Assembly (NCBI GenBank): GCA_963971305.1
Contig: OZ020307.1
Location: 12,537,501 to 12,601,500, forward strand
Origin: Arcuatula senhousia
Lineage: Eukaryota > Mollusca > Bivalvia > Mytilida > Mytilidae
DNA: 64,000 bases
Direction of reading: 5' to 3'
The notes under the pieces are model-generated. The model was not told the DNA's origin. It worked only from the letters and a program-made list of their open reading frames with translations, and did not search any database. Each line of letters starts with the position of its first letter. Positions within the stretch are counted from its first letter, which is position 1. The position numbers were made by a program, and so were the translations under genes. Of this stretch, positions 45,688 to 56,816 are shown piece by piece.

Positions 45688-47337
45688 GTGGCAAAAAGTA
45701 TTGGTATAAACAATGGTCCCCCAGTTGATGATGATCATCCAAGTCTACATGCAATTAAATCAAACCACCCAAACTTGGGTGAGCAAACTTTATCTTTCTC
45801 TAATGTCAACGAAGATTTTGTAATGAAACAAATAAACAAAATTAATATTAAAAAGGCAACAGGAAATGATGGGATATCTCCTAAAATTCTACATTTGGCT
45901 AAACCCATCATTTACAAGCCTTTGACTAAACTTGTCAATATATCTTTATCATCATCTACTTTTCCAGACCGTTTGAAAGAAGCACATGTGACACCCATAC
46001 ACAAGAAGAACAGTGTGTTGGAAAAAGGCAATTACAGGCCAGTAAGTGTGCTTCATGCTATCTCCAAAATTTTTGAAAATGCCATCCAAATTCAGCTTAC
46101 TGCCCATTTTGATAACATCTTCAATCCGTTTTTGGCTGCCTTTAGGGCAAATTTTGGCTGTCAGTCCACTCTTTTACGTGTGATTGAAGATTGGAAAAAA
46201 TCACTTGATAACAATCAATATCTTGCTGCCATACTAATGGACCTGTCAAAGGCCTTTGATTGCCTTCCTCATGATTTGATTTTAATAAAGCTTAAAGCAT
46301 ATGGTATGTCAGAATCTAGTCTGTTATTGTTACAAAGCTACCTTACAAACAGAAAACAGTGTGTCAAAATAGGACAAGATGTAAGTAGCATGCTTGATAT
46401 TGTAAAGGGAGTACCCCAAGGCTCCATCTTGGGTCCAATTATTTTTAATATTTTTCTTAATGATATCTTTTGTTTTGTAAACCAATGTAATTTGTATAAT
46501 TATGCCGATGACAATACCTTGTCCAAATCTGATAAATCTTTAGACACTGTAGTAAAATCCTTACAAGAAGATAGTAAATCACTTATAAACTGGTTTTCCT
46601 CTAATAAAATGCAAGCAAACCCAGAAAAGTTTCAGGCTATTGCCTTAGGGAAAAAGACTCATGATGCTAATGTTGTATTTACCATAGATAATGTTAATAT
46701 TCAATGTGAAGATGAGGTTAAGTTGCTGGGTGTCACCTTGGATTTTAAACTTAATTTTAATACACATATAACAAACATCTGTAAGAAGGCTGCAAGGCAA
46801 TTGAATGTCCTTAAGCGGATAGGCAAACATTTGGACCGCCTCGGAAAACTAACTATATATCATTCCTTTATTATGTCAAATTTCAGTTACTGTCCGCTTA
46901 CCTGGCACTTTTGCTCAGAACAAAACACACAAAAAATTGAGAAAATACAAGAGAGAGAATTACATTTTATCTATAATGATTCACAGAGCTCATATGATGA
47001 CCTTTTGGAACAATCAAAATTACCCACATTGAAAACAAGACGTATGAGAACAATTGCCTTGGAGACCTTCAAGATACTTAATAAAAAAAGTCCTACATTT
47101 GTACAAGATTCGGTTGTTCATAAAAATAATGCTTATAATTTTAGATACCAAAATACAGCCGACATTCCAAGACCAAAAACTACTAGGTATGGGAAAAACT
47201 CATTCAGGTATGAAGCTGCTAGGCTGTGGAATGATGCCAGGGCTCTGACCTCATTTGGGCAGTTCAAAAGTTATGTATCCAGCTGGTGTGGTGGGCAAAA
47301 TTGTTATTGCAGCTATTGTAAATCTCAGCCTAGCTAG
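45688..47337 (+). pseudogene. LINE reverse transcriptase, ORF2 remnant
   Basis: About 549 codons, in a frame that has no ATG at its start here. RT blocks in order: KKATGNDGISPKIL, VTPIHKK, NYRPVSVLHAISKIFE, MDLSKAFDCLPHD, GVPQGSILGPIIFNIFLNDI, the catalytic NYADD (near 46500), then MQANPEKFQA. After the RT comes a thumb/C-terminal part with SYCPLTWHF. The endonuclease is missing or broken upstream, and a TAA and a nested insertion separate this frame from it. The RT frame has no internal stop, so decay is recent. It belongs to a different LINE family from the elements at 15.5 kb and 50.5 kb. Confidence 0.85.
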
Positions 47338-47710
47338 TGTCCTACTTGAGTGAGCTTTTCTTTGCAATTTATGTTTCATGTTGTATTTCTGTCAATGTAT
47401 TGCTTACTTTTGCATGGCTGATTTTTAGTTATAGCAATATATTTTTTACTTCAATACTTCAAGCTTATGTCTTTTAGTGCTTAAATTTTTTTGCATGAAT
47501 GCTGCTTTTTATCTTGCATACTGCTTTTAAACTGCGTTGTTTTGTTGACTTGTGTTTGCATGACTATGTGTGTAATTTTAATTACTCTATATGTGTTTTG
47601 TTATTTGTTACCCAGTCGGTTAAGAGCTTTGCAGCTCATGTTTGTCTTTGTTTTGTATATATGTGCCGACTTTAAATAAAATTTACTTTACTTTACAATC
47701 AATTATCGCT

Positions 47711-48437
47711 TAAGGCACCGATCATTTGATTTTCTTGGGGGCCTGGGATTAAAAAAAAATTCTGGCTCTGATTTTTTGCCAAAAAAAAAAGTCTTGCCAG
47801 CTTATAGGGCGCCGGAAAAAAATAATCGGCTGGCCCTCATTTTGCGCATTTGAAAAAAAAAATTCTGAACAAAATTTTCTAGCATTGAGTGTATGGGAAA
47901 AAAATAAGCTGGCCCGCATAGTGATCTGTATGTGTATCTGTATGCTATCTTTGCATCCTTTAGTAGAACAACCGTCACGATGTGACGTGAAACAACCCGT
48001 CACCAAAAGACGGGAAGGATGTGTTCTAGCATTCCGTAACGCTGACCCCAGCGCATCGGTACGGATTTCTGTGTGTCTAACCTAGCTCCCTTACCTGACG
48101 CGTCAAACCAAGAGGAGAAAATGGACTACTGGCAGCAGGACCCACCCTCCCTTCCGTTTACTTTTCCCATGTTTTTGCATCATCGAGAGAGTAGACGCCG
48201 ATAAAATAAAATTAAAATCAAATTAATTGCAAATATGCATGATCCTGTGTTAAAATCCATCAATTTAAGAGAAAATAAACGCACAATTTCGGGTCCAAAT
48301 CATTTTAACACATAAGATTTGGAGACTCTGCACGAAGAGCGGGTAAAAATCATAAAAAAATCGAAAAAAAAATCCCGGATCGGGTGAAAATCCCAGCCCC
48401 CCCCCCTAGAAAATCAAATTCAAATGGTCGGTGCCTA
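47711..48437. mobile_element. MITE, AGGCACCGATCATTTGATTTTC ends
   Basis: Inverted termini: TTAAGGCACCGATCATTTGA at the left and the reverse of TTAGGCACCGACCATTTGAA at the right, each followed inward by a G-rich/C-rich run. The termini resemble those of the 264-bp element at 61225-61488. Non-coding, just 3' of the decayed LINE. Confidence 0.7.
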
Positions 48438-48779
48438 ACTGCGAGGCTATTAACGGGACGCCATGAAACATAATAGATCACTGCCTGAATTTTCATAGTA
48501 AATTTCAGATCAAAATATGAAAATGTGACACTACCATCCAATGTCATGTTAGTTAATTTCAATTTAAATTGATTAAAGTAAATGCAATTTCAAGTTTCTT
48601 GCGTGACTTAAAACCATTTGAAAGTGTTTGCAGAGATAGGCAAAATATTTTCGTTCCATTACGGGTAATGGGACCACTTTAAAGCCCCGCTATATCTTAT
48701 GTCGTATGAGCCATATACCTGTAAATCAAATGTATATGTATGAGCATATATAGAGTATACACTATGTGTATTGTATCTA

Positions 48780-49198
48780 TGGCATGAACTTAGAGAATAA
48801 CAACAAATCTTTATTTGCAAAATACACCCATATGGGTCAAAGCAAAAAACAAAAACATGTAAAATACAAAACATATACAGAAAACAACAGAGTATACAGA
48901 ATATAAACATAATTATGGAGTTATAGTTTTGAGAACATTTTGACCAATGTGGACCCTATTTTCGTAGTACCAGTGACTGCTTTATAAAGTCGCATACAAT
49001 TGGAATCAGTTCTATATCGGGATTCAAAATTCGTTGCATATGTATAATTTTATTATTTAAGTCGATGTTTTGATTTAAATTTAATTTATTAAACATAGTT
49101 TGTCTTAATTGTTTGTTATTGTTACAATACAGAAGAAAATGATATTCATCTTCAACAACTTCACATACAACCATACTGTGACAACCTAATGTAACCAA
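48780..49198 (-). mobile_element. 3' fragment of a LINE (ORF2 C-terminus), minus strand
   Basis: On the minus strand 49198-48956 reads about 80 residues with CEVVEDEYHFLLYC and LRQTMFNKLN. This is the zinc-knuckle-like C-terminal region common after the RT of CR1/jockey-type LINEs, ending in a stop at 48956. The following 170 bp look like 3' untranslated sequence. Everything upstream of the RT is absent, so it is a 5'-truncated copy. Confidence 0.7.
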
Positions 49199-49277
49199 CT
49201 ACGCGAGTCTCCTAGGGATGGAAGGGACTGGGCAGAACGGTGTCAATTATTAACCTGGTTGTCCGTTGAGCGAACAC

Positions 49278-49420
49278 TAGTCCGAGATTGCTCTGACGTC
49301 CTCGGCATTTTTTCCAGCAAGCTGGTGCCGTGGTCCATTTTTCCAGCAAGCTGGTGCCGTGGGACCACGGCACCAGCTTGCTGGAAAAAATGCCGAGGAC
49401 GTCAGAGCAATCTCGGACTA
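49278..49420. repeat. Perfect 59-bp inverted repeat with 25-bp spacer
   Basis: The left arm 49278-49336 (TAGTCCGAGATTGC...) and right arm 49362-49420 (...GCAATCTCGGACTA) are exact reverse complements by eye. The spacer repeats part of the left arm directly (TTTTTCCAGCAAGCTGGTGC). Bases flanking the arms share GCGAACAC on both sides. Confidence 0.85.
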
Positions 49421-50299
49421 AGCGAACACCTATAAGACCAGTGTAACATTTTGAAGATATCGACACACCTGTTATTCTTGACAAGTTGTAAAGCGCCCGG
49501 GAATGTAAGGCCTGTGATAGCGGAGGTTAAAAAGAAATTGGTGAATTTAATGCTTTTATAAAAAATTCTCGTTTCACAGTTGCATCCGAACCTAAAAATT
49601 ATTACTTCAGTTTATGTTACTTTTTGTAATTTAAAACAATTTATGCAATATACAGGGCACAGTTGTATTCCATCATATATTTACACATTCACTGAGATAA
49701 TTACTCCTTGTTAGGTTTTTTCCGATTTTTAAGTCGTTTTTCGTCCTATTCAATATATTATTTTGTCTAGCAAAATGGATATACGTTGATGATTATCTGC
49801 TAAAATTGTTTTGGGGGCTTTGTATGTAACAATTATGTCCAATCTGCTATCTTGACGATGTAAGAATAACTTTTGGTTTATATATATATTTACTCAAAAT
49901 CGATATCACGATCTCTACCCCGAAACCAAAACAGGGAAAACGAGATTTATCTACATTTTATGATAATAGTGGACAATCATCCTCTCATTTAATGACTACT
50001 TCTTCATAAAACCACAGCAGGTTTACTACAAATTAAATTTCCTAAGATTTTATCCTCTTTACATGGCAAATAAATTCCCATACAATAAAAACTTATGGTC
50101 ACAAATAAACAAGTTTAAATACCATCATTTCTCATATGTAATGGTTAAATGTGCTGTTAAATTGATGTTTATTTGTGAACCATGTATAATAAATTCAAAA
50201 ATGCGAGCAAAAATATGCTTGATAACTTAAGAAAAATGTTATAATTGTATAATTGTTGAATTGGAACACAATATATTAGTTTGATAACTCCGAGTGGAA

Positions 50300-50469
50300 A
50301 TGATGGAAAATAGTTCTATGACATCAGACTGGAATGCGGATTATTTCGACAAACTTTTACCAACAGCTGTCATACAATGCGTTATATTTCTCATTGGATT
50401 GATAGGAAACTTGATAGTGCTGACCGTGTATTTCTTCAAAATGAAGGAGAACAGGGATGATCGGTACAT
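50300..50469 (+). pseudogene. GPCR gene, 5' part (N-terminus and TM1), cut by a LINE
   Basis: ATG at 50300, encoding MMENSSMTSDWNADYF (with one NSS glycosylation site), then TM1 with the class A signature GLIGNLIVLTVYF and the start of intracellular loop 1 (KMKENRDDRY). After codon CGG TAC AT the receptor sequence stops and LINE 5' sequence begins; the run-on frame ends at a TAG about 20 bases later. The receptor resumes in phase at 57440 (IPILAVFDLIAS). No usable donor with the right phase exists at the break (only a weak GTACAT in the wrong phase), so an intron is unlikely. On this haplotype the protein would end after TM1. Confidence 0.8.
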
Positions 50470-50667
50470 TGAGTTATCTGTCCTTAGATAATGGCGGCAA
50501 CGAAAATTTGCTCCACGAAAATGATGTTTTACTAAATCATTTCTTGACAATCAGAGGCAAACACCTATGCTAGAGCCTGCAAACCATTGTAAGGACGGTC
50601 ATTAGAATCCATAATCATCGACATCTACCCAAATCCACGCAAACAAGGCATTTTTCCCAAACCGGAA

Positions 50668-51924
50668 ATGGCGTTTACAGACACCCGCTGGATTCAAAAT
50701 CTTAATTTTTCTATGGACAAAGTGTTCAAAGAATATCCAATTCAAATCCTACCAACAAAGCAAAACTCTAGAACTGGTAAAGCAAAAACATGCCCCTTTG
50801 AACAAATTGACATGAACATTTACGAAAAAGAGGCACGTATGGTAGCATTCTTCACATCACTTGAGAGAACCCATGCCTGGATTAAAACTTTTGACTTATT
50901 TTACTACGAATATCTAGGCAATGGAGAGAAATACGACATCAAATGGAGAGATGAACCTGAAACTTGGAAGGACCCAAACAACAAAACAAATGCCATTGTT
51001 ATCGAGGTCTATGATAGATCAAACCCATCTACATTATTTTATAATGTAACTTTTTTTGTTTCCACTGGAACTATTAGAGCCCAGGGTACTAACTACACAG
51101 TTTTTGCCCAAGAACATTTTCCTATATTGATTAAAATACTACACAAAGTAATTGAAGAATGTGAATCACAAACTCTACCAAAATCCACGGAAACACATGA
51201 CACGAACACAACAGCGAAGTCCAGGCATGACCATATGCAAGACCCCATATCCGATGAAACATCCACAAAGGAAATTAAAGATGACATACATCATGATTTG
51301 GAAGACAAACCTGACCAAAACAATAACTTCAAGATATCAATATGTAGATTAGAAAACTCCATCACCGAAACAATTATAAAGCTTCAAAACTACCATGAGG
51401 ACAGCACCAAAAATATCTTATCCAATATCCAGTCAACTTCAGAGGCAATAATTAACACTATTAAAACTCAACACAAGAGTCAAAACAGACCTGATACAGA
51501 TGTTGAATCACAAAACGCGAAAAGAATTCAGTCCCTAGAAGCCAAGAACTCATTCCTGGAACAGAAAATACAACACGAAAAAGAGGATAAACTATTTCAG
51601 ATATCTAAACATGAACAAACCCAGAAACAACTTCAAAAACAACTAGATGAAGTGCAAGTTCAACTAAACAATTCACTTAAAACAACCTCCAAAGAAATGG
51701 AAACACACTCCCAGCAACTTCAAGCCAAAAATGATGAAATATCTGCTCTCCAGTTGAAAGTAAAGGAACTAACTAATAAACTCGACAAAGCACAGGACGA
51801 GATCATATCATTGAAATCGCACATTGGCTCGATTTCTACCACTAGCAGTTCAATCGCTCCGAGCTTCCCTGAAAACAGAAGGAAAAAAACCAACTGCAGT
51901 GCTCATCGGGACATCAAATATTGA
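50668..51924 (+). CDS. LINE ORF1, N-terminal domain and coiled coil
   Basis: 418 residues from the ATG at 50668. Residues about 30-170 are a globular domain ending in TGTIRAQGTNYTVFAQEHFP, a pattern I associate with ORF1-like proteins of invertebrate LINEs. From about 170 there is a charged linker, and residues about 270-400 form a long heptad coiled coil (SLEAKNSFLEQKIQHEKEDK and LKVKELTNKLDKAQDEIISL), expected to oligomerise the ORF1 particle. The frame ends at TGA 51922-51924, while the downstream SGNH domain lies in the +1 frame from 51815. The AAAAAAA run near 51886 is a likely place for a one-base insertion. Either this copy carries a frameshift mutation, or ORF1 is decoded with a frameshift. 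Confidence 0.8.
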   Translation: MAFTDTRWIQNLNFSMDKVFKEYPIQILPTKQNSRTGKAKTCPFEQIDMNIYEKEARMVAFFTSLERTHAWIKTFDLFYYEYLGNGEKYDIKWRDEPETWKDPNNKTNAIVIEVYDRSNPSTLFYNVTFFVSTGTIRAQGTNYTVFAQEHFPILIKILHKVIEECESQTLPKSTETHDTNTTAKSRHDHMQDPISDETSTKEIKDDIHHDLEDKPDQNNNFKISICRLENSITETIIKLQNYHEDSTKNILSNIQSTSEAIINTIKTQHKSQNRPDTDVESQNAKRIQSLEAKNSFLEQKIQHEKEDKLFQISKHEQTQKQLQKQLDEVQVQLNNSLKTTSKEMETHSQQLQAKNDEISALQLKVKELTNKLDKAQDEIISLKSHIGSISTTSSSIAPSFPENRRKKTNCSAHRDIKY

Positions 51925-52480
51925 TGGCGTAAATGAAAGCAAATTGACAACTGATATCGAGGTCATCAAATACATCAAGTATACTGTCCAAGAAGCATGT
52001 GAATTTATAGACAGCTGTAATTTAAAACCAGATGTAATTGTATGCCATGTATTCACAAATGACATAAAAACAATCAGTCCTCAACAATGCCTCTCAAACA
52101 TGAATGACCTCATTGCTAAAATTCAACTTAAATGGGAAAATATCAAAATCATTATATCTCTTTGCACACCTAGGCTTGATTCATTAGAGTATCATACAAA
52201 TGGCCAAATTTTAAATGCCCTAGTCAAACAAAATATTAATAGCCAACTCTCACAAAAAATAATGTACTGTGAGCATACAAATATGTTATTCTATGGTGAC
52301 CCAGATAAAGATCTACTGGCCGACGATAAGTACCACCTTTCCCATAAAGGCCTAAACTATCTTGCTAATAACATAAAGAAATGCCTACATTCAGCTTTTG
52401 ATATCCCCCTTCCCATTCCCCACAGAAGTAGGTCTATTTCAAGAAGAGGTAGAGGCAGGGGCAGACTTACTAATCGTTAA
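51815..52480 (+). CDS. LINE ORF1, SGNH-hydrolase-like (esterase) domain
   Basis: Open from just after a TGA at 51812 to 52480, with no ATG before the domain, so it must be joined to the upstream ORF1 frame to be made. Residues read TAVLIGTSNIDGV (block I, where GDS is usual but here GTS), VCHVFTNDI (block III N), and DDKYHLSHKGL near the end (block V D-x-x-H). A short Arg/Gly-rich tail follows (SRRGRGRGR). SGNH domains in CR1-type ORF1 proteins hydrolyse acyl esters and may bind membranes. The Ser in block I is retained. The call rests on motif order and context. Confidence 0.7.
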   Translation, partial: NRTLARFLPLAVQSLRASLKTEGKKPTAVLIGTSNIDGVNESKLTTDIEVIKYIKYTVQEACEFIDSCNLKPDVIVCHVFTNDIKTISPQQCLSNMNDLIAKIQLKWENIKIIISLCTPRLDSLEYHTNGQILNALVKQNINSQLSQKIMYCEHTNMLFYGDPDKDLLADDKYHLSHKGLNYLANNIKKCLHSAFDIPLPIPHRSRSISRRGRGRGRLTNR

Positions 52481-53285
52481 TTTGTTATTACTTATCTACA
52501 TATATCTGAAAATATGTACATGTTATAGTAAGGTTATACATTATTGTAACTTTGAAGTCTGTTACAAATGTCATGAATGTACTATTATAAATGTTATACA
52601 TGTATTGTTTAAAAACTTTAACATAGCAAATAGCTATTAACACTATTTCACATTAAGTTTATATACATGTACATATATTTTTTCTTTTGTTGAATTTTTT
52701 GGATATTTGTGAATTATACTATGTTGAGACAATAATATCTATATACACACCATACATTTGTAACTCCATTTATAATCACAGTATACATACATGTATGATA
52801 TACCTAAATGTATTGATATAGGACATGTACACACATTTTCAACCAATCAATAAAAAAAAAAAAAAAACATAAAAAACAAACCTTTTATAATTGTATTACA
52901 TTCAACTTAAGTATACCACTATTGACCACTTTTATAATAAAGAAATCATAATTACAACAATGATATGTGTGTGCTTGTCACAACTAAGTATTTTATTTAC
53001 AAATGTGATACATATGATCTATAAACACATTTATTGTCATTTACTTACTGGAAATGTATATCTATTGTACTAATTCAAACAATAACATGATATAGACTTC
53101 ACCAATATCTATACATGTACATATATTGTAAATTTGATAGAATAATGAGGCACTAGCTTGGTGATTTGACCCGTTACCTATATCATATATTTTTATAAAC
53201 TAAAACAAAGAAACATAAAATTTCAAAAACTAACTCTTTGTCAAAACATCATTTTTAAGTGCTCTGACTTATCCCTATATAAAAT

Positions 53286-56200
53286 ATGCCAATTTCAACA
53301 CATAACTCCCTAAGGATGGGATTTTGGAATGTAGGGGGCCTGATCTCAAAATATAACAACAAAACTGAGGACCCACTTTTTATAAAAACAATAGAAAAAT
53401 ATGACTTAATGTTCTTGGCAGAAACACATTTAGGACCTCAAAATGCTATTTCAAAAATTGGGAACATGTACTGCCACTTTATATGTAGAAGTGTTAGTAA
53501 ACATAACAATAGACATTTTGGTGGCCTAGCTATACTTTGTAAACCATCTATTAAATCCTCAGTCAAAATTCTTAAGAACAATAACCCAGATATCCAATGG
53601 GTAAAACTTGAAAAGTCATTCTTTAATTTAAATAATGATTTATTTATATGCATTGTATATGACCCACCAGAGATGTCGTCTTATTCCAAAACTCTTGAAA
53701 AAGACATTATTGATTGTATAGAAAAGGATATCACAATATATAAAAATTTAGGAGATATATTAATATGCGGGGATTTTAATGCACGGACAGCCTCTGAACC
53801 AGACTACATCTCTGATGACATATCTGATTATCTACCACTTTATTCCAACTATAATGCGGATGTAAACTTAACAGTACGTCATAATATGGACTCTAAACTA
53901 GATAAAAGAGGTAGAGACTTGTTAGATTTATGCATTAGTAATCAAATTAGAATCCTAAATGGTAGAATTATGGGGGACATCTCTGGAAAATACACTTGTT
54001 TCACTCCCAACGGGACCAGCACTGTAGACTATGCTTTAATATCAGAGAATTTGTTAAATAATATCCTACATTTTACTGTATCAGATTTCATATCAACTTT
54101 ATCCGACTGTCATTGTCTAATTGAATGGTCACTCTCTGCAAAATTTGGTATTAATTCTAAACAAGAAACAAACAACGACATAAGATTAAACAAGATATCT
54201 CAGAACTTTATATGGTCAGAGAATTCAGCGATTGAGTACCAAAATGCCTTAGCTTCTAAAGAGATACAAAAAGAAATAGAACATCTTAACAATAGCATAA
54301 TACAAAATTCCTCTGAATCTATAAATAATGCATCTCTACTTTTATCTAATATCTTAATTAAAGCAGCTGAAAAATGTCTCAAAAGAAAAAAATATAATAA
54401 CCCCAAAAAATGCCAAATAAAACGTAAAAAGTGGTTTGACACTGAGCTTTATAAATCTAAAAACAATTTAATTAATTATGGAAAAATATATTCCAAATAT
54501 CCAAATGACCCACAAATAAAAGGGCATTACTACAAGTTATATAGAGAATATACCAAGCTCAGGAAGTTTAAGTACAGACAATTTAAAATAGAAATGTTAG
54601 CTAAAATTGAATCACTTCATTCTGAAAACCCAAAACTGTATTGGAAGTTGATCAATGATTTGAAAAGCAGAGATACTAATAAAAATGACTCTGGCATATC
54701 AGCATCCACATGGTTCTCACATTTTACTAGTCTCAATGAACTAAAACCAGAATTTTCTTCCCGTTTAAATGTTCTTAATAATAAATTAAAATCCATGGAA
54801 AACATCAAGTGTTTTACTGAACTAGACATCTTAATAACAGAAACAGAGATCTCCAAAGCCATATCTCAGCTAAAAATAAACAAATCTCCTGGACTTGATA
54901 ACATTTCTAACAATATGCTAAAAAATAGTCAATCCTTTTTACTTTCCAGCATTTGCAAAATTTTTAATGTATGCTTCTCAAATGGTATTTACCCTGAATC
55001 ATGGGCCAAGGGGTTTATTACCCCAATTTTTAAAAGTGGAGATAAATCTAATCCAAACAATTACAGAGGAATAACAATAACAAATACTTTAGGCAAATTA
55101 TTTAATAAAATACTTGATAATAGATTCACTGAATTTCTAAATAAACATAACATTATAAATGAAAGCCAAATTGGATTCACGCATAAAGCGAGAACATCTG
55201 ACCATATGTTTATTCTGAAGAATATCTTGGATCAGTACTGTTCAACAAAAGATGGTAGGGTGTATGCCTGCTTTGTTGACTTTCAGAAAGCCTTTGACAC
55301 AGTTATTCATACTGGCATGAAACTAAAATTACTCCAAATTGGGGTTGGCACAATATTTTATAATATAATCAATAGCATGTATACATTAAGCAAATCATGT
55401 ATAAAAAACAATAATCTAATAACTGATTTTTTCCCTACTTGTCTAGGTGTTAAACAAGGTGACAATTTAAGCCCCAATCTCTTTAAAGTATTTATCAATG
55501 ACTTGCCTCAATACCTAAAAGACTGTAAAGACCCAGTTTTTCTAAATAACTTTCCGATTCATTGTTTGATGTATGCAGATGATATAGTGATTTTTTCAAC
55601 TTCGTCAGAAGGACTTCAGTCAAAATTAAATAAACTACATATTTATTGCCAAGATTGGTGTCTTAATGTTAACATATCAAAGACAAAGGTTCTGATTTTC
55701 AACAAGGCAGGCAGGCATCTCAAAGAGTCCTTTAAATTAGGAGGATCAGAAATAGAGTGTGTCTCCTCATATAGATACCTGGGTCTTCATTTTACAAGCT
55801 CAGGATCTTTCTCATTAGCCCAATCAGAATTATATAACAAAGCCCTGAAAGCCTTTTATAAATTAAAATCTGATCTTCTCTCACTTAATCCAGGTATTGA
55901 TATTTCAACACATGTATTTGACCACACTATTAAACCTATTTTATTATATGGATCTGAGATATGGGGCTATTTTAACCCCTTTACTCAAAAATTTAAAGAG
56001 GGCCTCTGCCCTCTTGATAAACTCTATAATAATTTAGCATGTGATAAACTACATATAAAATTCTGTAAATCTATTCTTGGAGTGCATAAAAAAGCTACCA
56101 ATTTTGGTGTTCTTTCTGAACTAGGAAGAACATCCATGCACTATGATATTATCAAAAACATGGTTAACTATTGGCATAGACTTGAAAATTTAGATTCCTC

Positions 56201-56816
56201 CTCAAACTTTATATTATTAAAACATGCCTTTATTAATTCCCAAAAAATCTTTAATGAAAGGAAACCATCATGGTATGGCTCTATACAATATTTACTGCAA
56301 TCCATTGATAAAATAAATGAGTTCAAATTTTCTAGCACTCAAACATTCAAAAATAATAGCAAAAAAATTATTCATAATCATTTTATAGATTTATGGCATA
56401 TTGAGAGAATCAAGATTTCTAAAGGAAAACTTGATACTTACAGTTTTCTAAAAACAAATTTTGGTTTAGAAAAATACTTACTTATTTTAAAAAATAATGA
56501 GTCAAGAAGAAATATAACTAAACTAAGAATATCTGCTCATAAATTAAATATTGAGAAAGGTAGATATCAGGGCATCCCAAGAGAAGAAAGAAAATGTACA
56601 AGATGTAACTTAGGAGAATTAGATGATGAGAGACACCTTTTGATTTCATGTAATCATACTAAAGATTTAAGGACATGTCTTTTTGCATCTGCCAAGTCAT
56701 ATTGCAAGAATTTTACTTCATTGAATCTTGACAATCAATTTTTGTGGTTAATGAATAATGAAAATATTAATATACTTTCATTGATTAGTGACATAATAAA
56801 ATTCTCAAATGTTTAA
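53286..56816 (+). CDS. LINE ORF2: APE endonuclease and reverse transcriptase, intact
   Basis: 1176 residues from ATG 53286, no internal stop. Endonuclease about residues 10-290: GFWNVGG, LAETHLG (catalytic Glu), ICGDFNART (Asp/Asn), TVDYALIS and SDCHCLIEW (terminal Asp-His). A basic linker follows (KKWFDTELYKSKNNLINYGK). Reverse transcriptase about 520-830: NKSPGLDNISNNML, FITPIFKSGD, NYRGITITNTLGKLFNKIL, QIGFTHKARTSDHMFIL, CFVDFQKAFDTV (near 664), GVKQGDNLSPNLFKVFINDL and catalytic YADDI (near 762). The C-terminus has CTRCNLGELDDERHLLISC (near 1104), a CCHC-like element. It nicks target DNA and copies the element RNA at the nick. This copy looks competent for ORF2 function. Confidence 0.93.
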   Translation: MPISTHNSLRMGFWNVGGLISKYNNKTEDPLFIKTIEKYDLMFLAETHLGPQNAISKIGNMYCHFICRSVSKHNNRHFGGLAILCKPSIKSSVKILKNNNPDIQWVKLEKSFFNLNNDLFICIVYDPPEMSSYSKTLEKDIIDCIEKDITIYKNLGDILICGDFNARTASEPDYISDDISDYLPLYSNYNADVNLTVRHNMDSKLDKRGRDLLDLCISNQIRILNGRIMGDISGKYTCFTPNGTSTVDYALISENLLNNILHFTVSDFISTLSDCHCLIEWSLSAKFGINSKQETNNDIRLNKISQNFIWSENSAIEYQNALASKEIQKEIEHLNNSIIQNSSESINNASLLLSNILIKAAEKCLKRKKYNNPKKCQIKRKKWFDTELYKSKNNLINYGKIYSKYPNDPQIKGHYYKLYREYTKLRKFKYRQFKIEMLAKIESLHSENPKLYWKLINDLKSRDTNKNDSGISASTWFSHFTSLNELKPEFSSRLNVLNNKLKSMENIKCFTELDILITETEISKAISQLKINKSPGLDNISNNMLKNSQSFLLSSICKIFNVCFSNGIYPESWAKGFITPIFKSGDKSNPNNYRGITITNTLGKLFNKILDNRFTEFLNKHNIINESQIGFTHKARTSDHMFILKNILDQYCSTKDGRVYACFVDFQKAFDTVIHTGMKLKLLQIGVGTIFYNIINSMYTLSKSCIKNNNLITDFFPTCLGVKQGDNLSPNLFKVFINDLPQYLKDCKDPVFLNNFPIHCLMYADDIVIFSTSSEGLQSKLNKLHIYCQDWCLNVNISKTKVLIFNKAGRHLKESFKLGGSEIECVSSYRYLGLHFTSSGSFSLAQSELYNKALKAFYKLKSDLLSLNPGIDISTHVFDHTIKPILLYGSEIWGYFNPFTQKFKEGLCPLDKLYNNLACDKLHIKFCKSILGVHKKATNFGVLSELGRTSMHYDIIKNMVNYWHRLENLDSSSNFILLKHAFINSQKIFNERKPSWYGSIQYLLQSIDKINEFKFSSTQTFKNNSKKIIHNHFIDLWHIERIKISKGKLDTYSFLKTNFGLEKYLLILKNNESRRNITKLRISAHKLNIEKGRYQGIPREERKCTRCNLGELDDERHLLISCNHTKDLRTCLFASAKSYCKNFTSLNLDNQFLWLMNNENINILSLISDIIKFSNV

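Larger units (their letters stand above)
44700..47695 (+). mobile_element. Decayed LINE, 5' truncated, with nested insertion
   Basis: A fragment of the region between endonuclease and RT is read at about 44835-45030 (HAPFKERKIH, PYMNKELKSAIYKKRML). It is interrupted by an unrelated block at about 45031-45410 and resumes at about 45411 (KFQATKNSKTWELYRKQRN). Stops and frame changes occur before the RT, which is then open at 45688-47337. The 3' end has GACTTTAAATAAAATTTACTTTAC, a short repeated tail typical of LINEs. This copy cannot encode a full ORF2. Confidence 0.85.

Noticed and set aside
49212..49484. 90-residue minus-strand open frame
   Set aside because: It is created by the inverted repeat, starts without ATG, and has no family resemblance.
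51880..51900. Programmed -1 frameshift in the second LINE at the A run
   Set aside because: The second frame is +1 relative to the first, so a -1 slip on the A run would not enter it.
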